A stretch of DNA of 64,000 bases from Nectonema munidae (taxonomy: Eukaryota; Nematomorpha; Nectonematoida; Nectonematidae), in the NCBI GenBank assembly GCA_030549495.1, contig JAUIRK010000501.1, forward strand, positions 461,001-525,000, in the 5' to 3' direction. This document shows positions 1-11,340 of the stretch, in pieces. The notes beneath the pieces were generated by a model that was not told where the DNA came from, did no database searches, and worked only from the letters and a program-made list of their open reading frames with translations. A program made the translations under genes and the position numbers. The first letter of the stretch is position 1, and the number at the start of each line of letters is the position of its first letter.

Positions 1-369
1 CCACCTACTTCACCATTTTAAGTTTCAAACGCAAATTTTTATATTTGCTTCTATAAATTTTAAATTCCAAATGTAGCTTGACTAACCTTTAGTTTTGTTA
101 AGCTAATATTAGGCTATCAATCCATCAAAGAATTCCCATATTATTGTTTGGAAATTTTTGCAAAGCAAATTTTTATATCTTTCTATTTTTTGCTTTCTAA
201 TCTTATAAAATTCATATATTTTTTATGAATATGCGTAATAAATAATTCCTTCGTTTGAGCTTAAAATAAATATATGCTTCATTTATTTTTATATTATTAC
301 ATTTGAATACACAAAAAAACTCATAAAAGACACTATATAAAAAACAACTGTGATGTTATTTTTATAGGT
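1..369. other. AT-rich sequence, nothing recognised
   Basis: No open frame, repeat or RNA gene could be supported here. It leads directly into the LINE remnant that starts near 370. Confidence 0.6.
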
Positions 370-690
370 TTGTATTGTCATCATGTTTTCGATTTCTATT
401 CTTTTAAACAATGTACCCTATGCTGTAAATATGGACCTAATTCTTCATCCTGTAAAAATATTTCTCCGATTTGCAAATACTGCTCAGGTACCCACAAGTA
501 TGATTATTGCCCTCTTTCTTATAATAAAGAGTTGTTTAAATGTTCTAATTGTATGGCAGGAAAAATGCAGAGTTTAAATCATGATGATTTTGATCCATGT
601 TTTCCTATTAGAAAGATAAAATTTGAATATGTAAAAAATAAAACTATTGATTATAGTTGTCATAGATTAGAGAATAAGCATACTCCATGA
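370..690 (+). pseudogene. LINE ORF1 remnant with zinc knuckles
   Basis: This 106-codon open frame is rich in Cys and His arranged like the nucleic-acid-binding knuckles of LINE ORF1 (Gag-like) proteins: CTLCCKYGPNSSSCK, then CKYCSGTHKYDYCP, then CSNC followed by NHDDFDPCFPI. ORF1 proteins coat the element RNA during retrotransposition. The frame opens without an ATG at its left end, so it is a 3' piece of ORF1. A short overlapping frame at 383-577 is its shadow. LINE ORF2 pieces follow downstream on the same strand. Confidence 0.65.
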
Positions 691-1380
691 TTTCTCCTTC
701 CAGTCTAGATAAAAATAATTTGTCTCCAATCTTTGAAAACGTTTTAAAGTTTACCATTATAATTTCTTTGGCAATTATATTTTCGATTTTTTAAACTAGA
801 CATTTTCGATGAGATGTTTTCCATTATATTTTTTCGATATATTTTCCTAATTTTTTAACACTTATATACAACAAAAGGTTGGATAAAATTGCTGAATTGA
901 TTGCGTTTCCTGACCTTTAATTAACCTTTTAATAGTTATTAACTCATTTTATTTTTTTACATTCCTTTTTCATTTTGTTATAATTTTATCTTTCATTGTG
1001 TTAGTAAGCTACCTTTGCTTTAATTTTATTTGTATCGTAGATGGAGCTTGAAAATTGTCCAACTGCTAAACGTGCTAAGACGAATGATGCTATTTATAAT
1101 AGTGATTTGATTACAGCCTTAAAAAATATAGAGGGTCATTATTTAAACAAAATAGGGGAAGTTAATAGTGATATGGCGAGTATTGTTAAGGATATCTAAT
1201 CAGATGGGAAAGATGTTTTCATAGACAAAATGTCTTTAATATTATCAATTATAAAGCACTGGAAAAACCAGATAAATGTGTCAAAACTGATTCCAATATA
1301 ATTAGTAAAAGAGAGGGACGGCTGAAAGTGTTGATCATATAGTTAATTCTATTATTAACTCCACTAAATTTACAAGGTAG

Positions 1381-1922
1381 TAAAATTTGAATGAATGATT
1401 TCAGAGACAGATTTTAGAAGTAAACCGCAAGTTTGTTACACACTTATATGTATTTTCAATTTCTAAATTCCAAAAATAAGTCCAAAAATGAAATCAGTAT
1501 GCCTGATTTGATATAAAAAATATATTTCATGTAAAATTTGAGGGTATATTTTATTAGATATATTACTCATCAATCAAAATTTTGATTGACATTTCCCAAA
1601 AAGTAGCCATGATTTTGAAAAAATTTAAACTATAGTGTTATGTGTTCAAAACTGTATATATTTATAAATTTTCAAACGAGTATATAATATAGAACCAAGG
1701 TTATACGCTTAACTAGAGATACTGTCAGAATTTTGTTGAAAAGTTTAACTTTTGATTTTGATTGACAGATTTAGACATGATAAGGTCATTCAACTGCCAT
1801 GAAAATGGTATCAAAAGATGCAGCTATTAATTTTAGGAAATGTCACGAAGTATGGTAGCAAAAGATGTAGCCAATTTGGTACAAGAGAAATTTTAGTTAG
1901 CCCCCCCCCGTCACTGATAGGG
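1381..1922. mobile_element. Fragment of piggyBac-ended 151-bp-repeat element (end R)
   Basis: About 540 bp that reads in the same orientation and order as 48460-49012: one 151-bp-type unit, then the unique subterminal block with the self-complementary stretch AATCAAAATTTTGATT, then a poly-C stretch and a terminus close to GCACTAATAGGG, followed by TTAA (1923-1926). Only this end is present; the other end is missing. It lies inside the CR1-like LINE and is therefore younger than that LINE. Confidence 0.65.
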
Positions 1923-1974
1923 TTAAAAACTTAATCAGGGTGATTTAGATTTTTCAATATAAGCCTATTTTTTT

Positions 1975-2024
1975 GTGTCCCTCTTGTGCCCCCCATGTAC
2001 TTCGCTCTGGCTACGCCACTGCCT
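1975..2024 (-). mobile_element. Isolated MITE end (CAGTGGCGTAGCCAG type)
   Basis: Read on the minus strand from 2024, the sequence starts CAGTGGCGTAGCCAGAGCG and then GGGGGGCACAAGAGGG. That is the look of a hAT-type MITE terminus. No matching opposite end or target duplication was found, so it is a solo end. Confidence 0.35.
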
Positions 2025-3180
2025 TGAAATATGAATTTGCTAATGTTCTTAGACCTTTCTTCGAGAATCCAGAGTATCTTGCTTTGACTTTGACTAATAT
2101 TTTTTCACATATAATTGATGAGTGTATTTATTTCAATAATATCCAAATAAAGTTCAACAAATATAAAGAGAAGAAAATGGAGTGGGTGATTTGATTAAGA
2201 AAAGGGATTTAGTTCATAAAAAATGAAAAAACAAAAAACTATTGATATTTCTACTAAAATCTTTGGAATAAAATCAAACATTTATCTAATAAGCTTAAAT
2301 ATCATTATTTAGTCAAAAAATTTGAAACTAAAAACCATATCAAAAAATCTGAAGTGATTTAAATAAAATTTTAATAACTAAGCATGAAAATTCGTTTACA
2401 ATTTCGGATGAAAATAAAAATCTTTTAGATGATAAGACTTTAGCGAATAAGTTCAATGACTATTTCACTACAGTGTGTAAGTATCAATAGTTCTCATTCA
2501 GATTTTTTAAAAATTAATAAGAGGGTCCCTTAGTGATCTTTGTTGGGTCCTGTTTTATTTAAAATTTACATAAATGATATTTGCATTTGTGAAAATTTTC
2601 AATATATTAGGTTTAATTATAAATTATAAACTTAGTTGGAATGATCATATTTCTTATATATCTTCCAAGCTACGCTCAATAATTAGAGTACTCAATATTT
2701 GTAAAAACAAATGACCTAGGAGTCTATTGCTAACGATATATAAATCTCTATTTCTTGGACAAATATATTACAGTATTATTAACTGAGGTTCAGTAAATCT
2801 TGATAAAATATTTAATCTCCAAAAAAGAGTCCTAAATATAGTGTTCAATAAGTCCATTCGGTCAAATTCCAATACTCTTTTCGATACAAACAAATTGTTA
2901 AAAATTAAAGATATATATTTATCTAGTTTGTCTTCTTTTACATTTAAGTTATTGAATTACAAACTTCCTATGGTGTTTTAGAAACTTTTTCCTCCCAATA
3001 CTTCCCTTTTGCTCTAATTTTTTGAATATATTCATTTTTGTCTTATAATTTTATGCATATACTCTATCTTCATTCTTATTTTTTTTCTAATAATCCATGT
3101 ATTTATGCTTACTTTGATATATAAAAATTTCTGTATAAAATAAGTATTTTTTTGGGTCATTATAACAAGCGGCTCTAGTA

Positions 3181-4120
3181 AGCCTTTTAATGTCCGAGCT
3201 TATAGCAAATAAATTTTTCGCCGCGTAATGTGCGATTGTCTATAAACCAGCATAGGTGGCTTATGTATGGTGGGTGGCGCATCAAATTTCTTTTTCTTCT
3301 TTAATTTTTATTTTAATACCGATCTTAAAATGGCTTTTTCGATGAATATTTTTAAAACTTTGATTTGAATATATTAAGTAATATTTATTAAAATATCTTA
3401 TTAATAAATTTATTTCTCAAATTAAACGTTATTTTTATCCATAAAACTTAGATTATTTTTCTGCTTTATCTAGGATCAAATGTCTTCATATTCATTCTTT
3501 GGTCCATGTATAATTCTCCCTCGACAATTCAGTCTCTTGAATAGTATTATCCTGACTCCTGAGGTCAAATAGATCTGCTTTCTGTTGTTTTGGTGTTGTA
3601 CGTTATCTACCTCCATGAAGTTTTATGTAGATCTTTGATATAAAATTTTCAAATTGGATACAATATGTTCGGTTAAAAACGTCTTTAAACTCTTTATATA
3701 AAATAAAAATTCATTGAGAATGTCCTTGTTTTTATTACATTTTTTTTATCTAATGTGACTTAAAAGATTATTTATATAATTAAGAGTACTATTAGCAAGG
3801 AAGAATTTTAAATATAGTATTATTTGCTAAAAATTAATATCTTTATGAGGAGAGTATAATATTAAAAATTTTATGAAATTCAGCTGCGTCCGTTGAAGAT
3901 TTCGATTTTTTAACAAAGCAAAGTTTCATGTAAAAAACTCCATAAAACTTAAAGAATAAATTGTTTTTTATTTTTAAAGTAATCTCATTACGTATATCTC
4001 AAAGTGAGCATAAAATGATATAACTTACAACGCAGAAGAAAGCATAAACTATTGTTCATTGAGTTAGAGAAACCAGAAATAAAACAACGATGGTAAAAAT
4101 GAGAAATATATTATGTGTGA
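3181..4120. other. No gene seen; AT-rich
   Basis: Apart from a GC-richer patch near 3200-3290 (possibly LINE 3' UTR), this stretch shows no open frame, repeat or RNA gene that I can support. Confidence 0.5.
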
Positions 4121-4124
4121 CTAA

Positions 4125-4190
4125 CATTGTTAGTGCTGGGATAAATTTGTACGCTCAAGTGCTGGGGCGTTAAAGCGCCCCCTCCCCCTA
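4125..4190. mobile_element. Solo piggyBac-type terminus of the repeat-element family
   Basis: TTGTTAGTGCTGGG, then AAATTTGTACGCTCAAGTGC, matches the 'L' terminus at 45353-45400 and the reverse of 7375-7424. The sequence after it is not the expected array, so only the end survives. Confidence 0.5.
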
Positions 4191-4439
4191 TTTTTCTCAG
4201 ATTAATTTTTAAAAATATTCTTAATGTAACATATGATACAGTAAGATTGTGAAATTACTGTTTCATTTAGGGACTTCATGAATTCCCTTAAATTTCTAGT
4301 AATTTTGTGAAATCACTGAAATAAAGCTTCCGTTGTTTCATGAAGGTGCCTATTCTGTGAAAAATAAATCACATTATTAAAAATATTATTTTCAAAAACT
4401 TTATTCATTTTAAATATAAGTTTGAGTGGATATTAAATT
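4191..4439. other. No feature seen
   Basis: AT-rich spacer between a solo transposon end and the C-terminal piece of the integrase-type element. No supported feature. Confidence 0.5.
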
Positions 4440-4971
4440 TTCTTCACTAACTTTTATTTCGGCAAGAGCTACACTGATGTAGCACAGTTTCTCAGCTTTG
4501 AAGCACTTGCATCTGTTTGTCTGACACTGTTTCTTGCTTTTGCTACAGTCACACTGTAGATCTAAAATAACTCCAAGAATGTTCCTATGGTTTTACCTCT
4601 ACCTCTGTCAACGAAAGGAATTGGAACAGCAACATTATCTCCAACTTCACCTGCCTTATGTGAAACGTGATCTCTTGACCATTCTTTCTGCCTGGCACAG
4701 TTGAGAACTGCTTGCTATCTCACGCCGTTTATTGATCTTTTTTTTTGCGCCTTTGAAAAAAATCCTGAGAACTTGTACAAGACTGACTGATTTCTGGTTG
4801 TGATAATTGATTCGTAGAATGGGGTTCATTCGTTTCAGGTGATTGACAAAGTGCAAGAAGATCATCTTCAGATTGGAGCCTTTGAAGAATCTCGGATGGT
4901 AGACTAGAAGATATTAGGCCAACTTTAGGATCTTTTTAGACAAAATTGGTCTCACAACGAAACCAGTAGTC
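4440..4971 (-). pseudogene. KRBA2/Ginger-type integrase element, C-terminal part (fossil)
   Basis: On the minus strand this contains stretches typical of the C-terminal half of KRAB-A-domain-containing-2-like integrase proteins: GEVGDNVAVPIPFVDRGRGK near 4670-4610, then a Cys-rich tail (CSKSKKQCQTNRCKCFKAEK) near 4550-4490. The short stretch next to 4971 (GFVVRPILSKK) resembles the start of the integrase core. The element is broken and lacks much of the core. The N-terminal zinc-binding part lies at 7429-7850, separated by the inserted element 4976-7424. Ginger-type DNA elements and KRBA2-like genes share this integrase; which one this was cannot be decided by eye. Confidence 0.6.
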
Positions 4972-4975
4972 TTAA

Positions 4976-7424
4976 CCCTATTAGTGCTGGGGGGGGGCGA
5001 CTAAAAAATTAATTGTAGAAAATTGGCTGAATCAACACTTAAAATTTGTTGTATTTATCAAACTTCCCTTTATGTTTGTGATTTTTTTTTTTTCCACTTT
5101 TTGAATATATACAAAAAATAGAGTTTTTTTTTTTTCTTTTTTTTCAAAACCCCCATTTTTTTTTTTTAAAATTTGTTTTTTTAAATTTTAAAAAAATTTT
5201 TTTTTCTCTTTTTTTTTTGGTGGTTTTTTTTTATTCTTTTTTTTTTTTTTTTTTTTTTCTTTTGTTTTTTTTTTTTTTTTTATTTTTTTAAAAATTTTCC
5301 CTTTTTATATTATATTTTTTATAAAAATTTCCTCTTTTTTTTTTTAAAAAATTTTAAAAATATTTAAAAAAAATAAAAAAAAAAAAAAGGGGTAAAAAAA
5401 AACTTTTTATTTTAAATAAAAATAACCCAAAAATATCCCTTCAAATTTTGTGACTTTTCCTAAAATCGCTAGCTGCATCTTTTGAAACCATTTTCATGGT
5501 AGTTGAATGACCCCATCATGTTCAAAACTGTCAATCAAAAATTAAAAAATTTCAGTAAAATTTTGACATTATCTGTACTTAACATTATAACTTAGGATCT
5601 ATATTATATAATACCTTGAAAATTTATAATTATATACAGTTTGGAACGCATAACACTTTATATATTTAATTTTTTCAATAATCATGGCTACTTTTTGAAA
5701 ATGTCAATCAAAATTTTGATTGATCAAAAATGTATCTAATAAAATATACCTTCAAATTTTACATAGAATATATGTTTTTATACTAAATCGGTCATGCTGT
5801 TTTCATTTCTGGGCTCATTTTTTACATTGAGGATGTGAAAACAGCTATAAGTGTTAATGAAATTTGCGGTTTACTTCTAAAAATTGTCTCCAAAAACATT
5901 CATTCAAATTTTACAATTAAATATGTTTTTATACCAAATCAACCATGCTAGTTTCATTTATGGACTCAATTTTTGCAGTTTGAATTTGAAAATACCTATA
6001 AGTATCAATCAAATTTGCGTTTAGTTCTAAAATTTGTTTTCAAAAATATTGATTCAAATTTTACATGAAATATATGTTTTTATAGCAAATAGATCATGAT
6101 GATTTCATTTCTGGACAGAGTTTCGCATTTAGAGGTTTTACTGCTAGTGTCAATCAAATTTGCGGTTTATGTCGTAAAACTATATCCCAAAATATTCTCT
6201 CTAATTTTACATGAAATATATGTTTTTATACCAATTCTACCATGATAATTTTTATTTCTGAAATCATTTTTTGTATTTAGAGGTTTTAAATGTCTGAAAG
6301 TGTCAATCAAATGTTCGATTTACGTCTAATGTCTACAGAAATATTTTTGAAATTTAAAATAAGATATCTGTTTTTATGCCAAATGGAAGATGCTGGTTTC
6401 ATTTTTGGACTCAGGTTTGGCATTTATGGTTTTAAAATATCTGAAAGCTTGAATCAGATTTGCGGTTTACTTCTAGATACAGTCTTTAAAAAAATAAAAT
6501 ATCTGTTTTATACCAAATCGACTATGCTTATTTTATTTATGTACTGTATTTTTGATAATACGGTTAAAAAATATCTCGAAGTGGCAATTGAATTAGTAAT
6601 GTATGCCTGAAAATCAGTTCTGTAAAAAATTTTCAAAAAATGGCCGGATATTAGATATAATGTACTTTTTTTTTGTATATTTTGGCCTATAATCTACAAT
6701 CTTCTTGAATATGAAATATTTATTTAAAAAAAATAAAACGTATTATAAAATCTTTTGAAAATTTGTATGAGAGAAGGAATCAAGTTGAAAACTAATTGAA
6801 AAGAGAACATGTGATCAAAACAAATAATTAAAAAAATATGTATCTTGACTAAATGGAAGATCTACCATGTTCTAATGAACTAGGAAGTGGTTTAATTATA
6901 TAATATAAGGTGCTTCAAAAAAGATTTTGAATGTGTAAAAGAAGTTCCTCTTTTACAAATGAAAAATATTTAAATCTATAGCTTATCATCTAGGATTACA
7001 ATTAACATTTAGCTAAGATGGGTATGAAATCTGAAAATTTAGAATAGGTCAGATTTATCAAAAATGGCACAGATGCTAATAAGATCAATTTTTTTGACAG
7101 GTTTGATTGATTTTCATAAAAAATGAATATCACCACTGAATTCAGCATATTTGAAAATGTGTATACATGTTTAAAAAACTTTAATTATTTAAATAAAAAG
7201 TTAATTTTTGAGATGAGCTGTCAAATATAAATCAATTTTTTGACAGGTTTAATTGATTTTGATATAAAAAAATGGACATCACCACTGAATTCAGCATAGT
7301 TGAAATATATATGTAACATTAAAAATATTTATAAAAACTTATTAATATCTTAGATAAATAGGGAGGGGGGGTCATTTTCGCCCCCAGCACTTGAGCGGAC
7401 AAATTTAGCCCAGCAGTAATAGGG
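4976..7424. mobile_element. Non-autonomous piggyBac-ended element with 150-bp repeat arrays
   Basis: The ends are CCCTATTAGTGCTGGG at 4976 and its near-inverse CCCAGCAGTAATAGGG at 7409-7424, with TTAA on both sides (4972-4975 and 7425-7428). This is the piggyBac signature. No transposase is present. The left half (about 5450-6600) is a decayed array of units that recur in the other copy with a 151-bp period; the right end carries two or three units of a different array (AATTGATTTTGATA, CACCACTGAATTCAGCATA). Apparent open frames at 6290-6610 are translations of the repeat and are not credited as genes. It interrupts the integrase-type element. A second, longer copy in reverse orientation lies at 45353-49012. 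Confidence 0.8.
5085..5400. repeat. Low-complexity T/A homopolymer stretch
   Basis: About 300 bp of long T runs, then A runs, with short C and G clusters, inside the piggyBac-ended element. The matching part of the other copy (near 48900) is normal sequence, so this is an expansion or a poorly resolved consensus. Confidence 0.7.
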
Positions 7425-7428
7425 TTAA

Positions 7429-7850
7429 GACGTTTCTTCTTCTGACACACAAGGCAGTAAGATTTGAATAGTTCAACAGCATCTGTTGTGATGTTGGTAT
7501 ACTTTGGGCTAAGATATTTCAGCATTTTGTTCCCTACCACCATGGCCAGTTGCAATGTGTGCTTTGCAAATTATGTCGTAAGTATCTTCCATAGTAGCAA
7601 AGTGGTAGATCTCGTGTTTTTCTCTTCTTATTAGTTTAACTACATCACCATATTGAAGTATTTCGTATTTCTTTAGTATGTAGTAATGACGTGATTTCGT
7701 TGTAGAATCCTTATTTGCTATTTTGAAATCGTCAATAATCTTGTTATAAACCTCTTTGGGGATAAAGGTACTTTCGATACCGTGAATATTTTGCAAATAA
7801 TTTTTTTAAAATTCCAACTCAAGGGTATGTTGTTCCATTTTGAAGGAGAT
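7429..7850 (-). pseudogene. KRBA2/Ginger-type integrase element, N-terminal part (fossil)
   Basis: On the minus strand the sequence resembles the zinc-binding region before a retro-type integrase core: HFATMEDTYDIICKAHIATG followed by HGG, then NITTDAVELFKSYCLVCQKK. The paired His and Cys residues (H...H...C..C) match the HHCC finger that precedes the catalytic core. This piece and 4440-4971 are parts of one element split by the later piggyBac-ended insertion. It is broken. No terminal repeats of the element itself were recognised. Confidence 0.6.
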
Positions 7851-8017
7851 GCAAGAAAAACTGCCAATAATTTCTACACAGGTGTTTTTATACTATCGCA
7901 TAGCTATTCATACACAGTAATTGCACGTCAATAAACATTTGAAAGTTAGAACATAAACATTAAGTAAAGTGTTAAATGATTTGTATTTCATTTCATTCAT
8001 CAACTTTATTGTGTATT

Positions 8018-8040
8018 TAATAATAATAATAATAATAATC
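8018..8040. repeat. (TAA)n microsatellite, 3' tail of LINE
   Basis: A short run of TAA repeats lies exactly where the minus-strand LINE ends, so it reads as the (ATT)n tail of that element. Confidence 0.7.
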
Positions 8041-9650
8041 AGTTTTACAGTTAATGTTCCCAACACGCTGAGGTTTAGCCAGTTTTTATCACTATGGCAT
8101 TTTAGACAAAATTAAACTAATCTCTCATTATTTTGCGTCTCCATTCATCTCTATTTTGCTCGCACCCTAATGCTAAATGTCTTTTGCTCATGTCTTTTTT
8201 GACTATTTCTATCCATGTCATCTTTGGCCTGCCTTTACTCTTACCTAAAGTTTGATTTTCATAAGCTTCTTTAATTAGATCACCCGAAGATCTATTTACA
8301 TGCCCAAACCACCATTTCTAATACTTTATTGATTTCATATACTTGACATAAACTTCTGATCTTTTCATAACTTATTTTAAATTAAATTTACACATAATTC
8401 TTACATCCTCATCTCTGTGGGGTTTAGTCTATTTTTCTCAAATTCTTTTAAAGCCAAACTTTGGCCGCTATACACTAAACTAGACCTAATACAACTTAAG
8501 TAAAAAAACTTCTTAATTTTAACGAAAAGATACTATTGCATAAAATACCACTTAACGCTTTAAATTTTTTCCACGTTAGTTGTATTCTATGGTCTACAGA
8601 GTTACCTACACTACCTGTTTTGTCTAAAACCTCACCTAAATAACAAAATTGTTTAACCTCTTCTAATTCTACGCCGGCTACTACTACTTTTTCTTCCAAT
8701 ACTACATCGGTATTTGGCTTGAAACTTAAACGGCAGCTACATTTAAAATTTGTTGTATTTATCAAACTGCCCTTAATGTTTGAGCATTTTTTTATGTATC
8801 CACTTATTGCAATGTACACAAAGAATAGAGTTTGTTTTAACTCTTTTTTCGCAAACGCCACATGTATCTATTTTAGAAACTGTGTTCTCAGTAATCTTAA
8901 AAGAATCGCTAATTTTCATCCACTTAGTTTTGCTGGTGTTTATTCTTAAACCTTTTTCCTCTAGTGTCTCATACCATGTGCTAATCTTTTTACACTTAAT
9001 TCTTCATGAAGATTCTCCCATTAGTACTATATCATCTGCATATAGAATCTCACTCGTATCTTCTTTAATTAAATCCTTAAGAATTTCATCAAGAATGGTA
9101 TTAAATAAAAAGGGGCTTAAAATCGAACCCTGATGTTGTAAGCCTACTTTTATTTTAAACTTACTAGAAATTGAATTATTAATTTTTATAAACGTGTCTT
9201 CGCTTTTGTACAAGGCCATAATGCCTCTCACTAGTCTTTTATTTACCCCCTTTCTTCTCAAAGACCACTCAATGAGACTTCTAGAGACGGAGTCAAAAGC
9301 TTTCTCCAGGTCTATAAAAGCAAGATACAGACTATGCCCATTTCTTGCTCTATTTTCGATAAGCGGTCTAATGATATAAATAGCGTCATTTCTGCGCTTG
9401 CCCGGTATAAAACCGATTTGGATTTTACTAATTTGATTACTCTTATATCCAGCTGATTTATGGTTTCATTTGGCCAAAAGCACAAATAACTTCATCAAGA
9501 GACGACACAGCTTCGCAAGGTCCTTCAACTTTATCGACCGCATCCAGATTTCCTAACTTAGTTTCATTAGTAAAGATAACTTTAGAAAAATGCCACCACG
9601 TGTTTAACTTATCCATTAAATTACTAGTTAAATAAATATCCATCTTTATT
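8018..9650 (-). mobile_element. RTE-like LINE, 5'-truncated and decayed
   Basis: Minus-strand pieces in RT order: QIGFIPGKRRNDAI near 9415, FIDLEKAFDSVSRSLIEWSL near 9330-9270, GLQHQGSILSPFLF near 9145-9105, ILYADDIVLMGES near 9045-9005. These are RT blocks with the YADD catalytic box. Then come a degenerate zinc-binding patch (KKCSNIKGSLINTTNFKC, about 8790-8740), the thumb-side block (EVKQFCYLGEVLDKTGSVG, about 8670-8610) and a C-terminus with MTWIEIVKKDMSKR and EQNRDEWRRKIMRD, ending in an (ATT)n tail. The endonuclease is lost and frames change several times. The clade call is by resemblance to cnidarian and invertebrate RTE-like RTs and is moderate. Confidence 0.75.
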
Positions 9651-9860
9651 AACTATATAAGGATTTTTTGTGCAGTGAACTTTAGTAGATCATCTTTTCC
9701 GATGATTTCTCGAGCCATTCACCCCCTTCTGTCTCTCACTTATCCGTAGGAATCTTCAAGGTCTAAATTAAGAACCACTGCTCAAGGTTGATTTTATATT
9801 AGTGTATAGGTAAAATGTTTTTTGTATTATGAGTGCTTTTCAATACTTTTTAGGTTCTCA
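9651..9860 (+). other. Upstream region of DPM3
   Basis: Short spacer between the LINE and DPM3. CAATACTTTTTAG at 9841-9853 is a good 3' splice site 7 bp before the chosen ATG, so the coding exon may follow a 5' UTR intron. No TATA box could be identified. Confidence 0.35.
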
Positions 9861-10157
9861 ATGAAAAGATTTGTCAAAATTTTCTGCACATTTTTTATCC
9901 TCCTTGTGGTTTGGCTGTTTGCCTTCTTAAATCTTCTCCCATTGAATCGATTCATTCTCTCTCATCTAATTCTTGCGCCAGTGTATGCTATATTTTTGCT
10001 TGCTTCGTACTCCATTAGCGTCATCACCTACAAAGTTCTTACCTTCAATGATTGCCCAGAAGCTGCCAAAGAACTTCAAGCTCAGGTGATTGAAGCTAAA
10101 GCTCATTTGTTGTCTCTTGGATTTGAGCATTATCAGAGTAAAGATAAAGTTTCCTAA
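9861..10157 (+). CDS. DPM3: Dolichol-phosphate mannosyltransferase subunit 3
   Basis: Host gene, 98 residues in one exon. DPM3 anchors the catalytic subunit DPM1 in the ER membrane; the complex makes dolichol-phosphate mannose for N-glycans, GPI anchors and O-mannosylation. Two hydrophobic segments are visible, about residues 4-26 and 37-57. A conserved C-terminal part follows: TFNDCPEAAKELQAQVIEAK (61-80), closely matching the vertebrate pattern TFHDC..AA.ELQ.QI.EA, ending LLSLGFEH. Human DPM3 has 92 residues, so the length fits. The open frame extends 13 codons upstream, but those include a splice acceptor, so I chose the ATG at 9861. The opposite-strand RGS gene ends somewhere nearby. The frame is intact and the identification is firm. 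Confidence 0.92.
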   Translation: MKRFVKIFCTFFILLVVWLFAFLNLLPLNRFILSHLILAPVYAIFLLASYSISVITYKVLTFNDCPEAAKELQAQVIEAKAHLLSLGFEHYQSKDKVS

Positions 10158-10261
10158 ATTTCTTCATTCTTCCTTTCCTAGTCATCTCATAACGTTCAAT
10201 TTTTCACCCTCTTTCGTGAACATGAATTATTGAATATGCCAACGAAGCTTTAAATGAAACT

Positions 10262-10267
10262 AATAAA
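10262..10267 (+). promoter_or_regulatory. Likely DPM3 polyadenylation signal
   Basis: Canonical AATAAA about 105 bp after the DPM3 stop codon. A T-rich stretch follows it. Confidence 0.6.
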
Positions 10268-10299
10268 CATCCTTTTTTACTCTTTCATTTTATCTAATA

Positions 10300-11120
10300 G
10301 CAATCAACTTAGTTTAGGCACACTCTATAAATTCTTGAAACGTAAGAGGTTGAGCATGGAAGAAAACCAGTAATGCCGGTTGTATTATTTCAAAATGCGT
10401 TACTAAGACTTTTCTTCAAAATGAAGTCAATTTTTTTAAAAATTTATCATTGAAATCACTACTTATTTTTTTTTTCTCAAGCTTCCAAATTTTAATGAAC
10501 TAAGCTTAGCAGCTATATATAGAAAGCAACTCATTTTACTGCTATAAACATTTGCTTGATTATGTTGAAGTTTATAGAAGAATATTTTTTTAGAATATTT
10601 TTATTGATAGTTTACGAATTTTATGCGTATTATTTAGAGATAACTCTTGAAAATTTTTTTCAAATAATTTTAAATCGAATATACTAATTTGCTTTCAAGA
10701 TTCATTTTCTTATTCTTTTGAATATAAATTATGCATTTTTAAACCAATAGAAACTAAAGTTTCTGCCAAAAAGTTTTTGAAGGAATTTCAAAAGATATTA
10801 ATTCAACTAGGCCAATTAACTTAACAAAAATGAGAAGTAATAGTGATAATTTCAACATCGCTTTTATTAGAACAGTGTGTAAGCTCTTTTATAGTCAGTC
10901 CTTCATTTTATTTGTGGATCCATTCATTACAATATAATTTTCGGTATTTTTTAGGCATTTTATCTTCTGACTTTTTAACCATCAAGTTTATTATAATGAG
11001 ATCGTAATGGATACTTTACCCATTTCTAAATTCAAACAATAAGTTAAATACATCGCGACTCTTTTCAAGCAAATTTTTGTTTTAATTGTAAATTGAAAAT
11101 CGTAGATACATACAATTTAT
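10300..11120. other. No gene seen
   Basis: AT-rich sequence between DPM3 and a LINE fragment. I searched the minus strand for the missing last RGS exon (an MEKDSY.RFL-type segment) and did not find it. Confidence 0.5.
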
Positions 11121-11340
11121 AAAGCACGCATTCAACCAATATTTTTGTATGCAAGTGAAACTCGGGCTTTAAACAATTTTGATGAAAATAGACTAAAAAA
11201 TAGTGAAAATAGAATGCGTAGAGTTATTGTTGGTAATTGTTATACAAGTGAAATCAGAAGAAGATTAGATGTTGAAAACTTGGAATCGACTAAGATGGAA
11301 ATTAAAAATAGACCATGAGCATCAGTCAAATTGGTTCGAA
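11121..11340 (+). mobile_element. LINE RT C-terminal fragment
   Basis: Open frame 11121-11318 reads KARIQPIFLYASETRALNNF, then DENRLKNSENRMRRVIVGN. This is the stretch after the RT thumb seen in RTE/L1-like elements (usually YGSETW.L...). It continues in another frame for a few codons. No other part of the element is near. Confidence 0.6.

Larger units (their letters stand above)
370..3180 (+). mobile_element. Decayed CR1/L2-group LINE, several pieces
   Basis: Pieces of one non-LTR retrotransposon appear in the expected order. At 370-690 is an ORF1-type zinc-knuckle region. At about 2400-2480 is the stretch before the reverse transcriptase (LLDDKTLANKFNDYF, typical of CR1-like ORF2). From about 2530 comes the end of the RT palm (GPVLFKIYINDI), and at 2640-2960 the thumb and C-terminus (LSWNDHISYISSKLRSIIR, then LDKIFNLQKRVLNIVFNKS and LLKIKDIYLSSL). 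The endonuclease and most of the RT are missing. A 52-codon open frame at 1041-1199 is unplaced. Many stops and frame changes show that it is old. It is interrupted by a piggyBac-ended repeat fragment (1381-1922) and a MITE end near 2024. The clade is judged by eye. Confidence 0.7.

Noticed and set aside
6290-6610. Plus-strand open frame of 106 codons
   Set aside because: It is a translation of the 151-bp repeat; the inverted copy at 47059-47313 gives nearly the same peptide, so the likeness reflects repeat identity and not a gene.
9674-9781. CAGTGAAC...AAGAACCACTG as a small hAT MITE upstream of DPM3
   Set aside because: Only weak terminal similarity and no matching 8-bp flanks.
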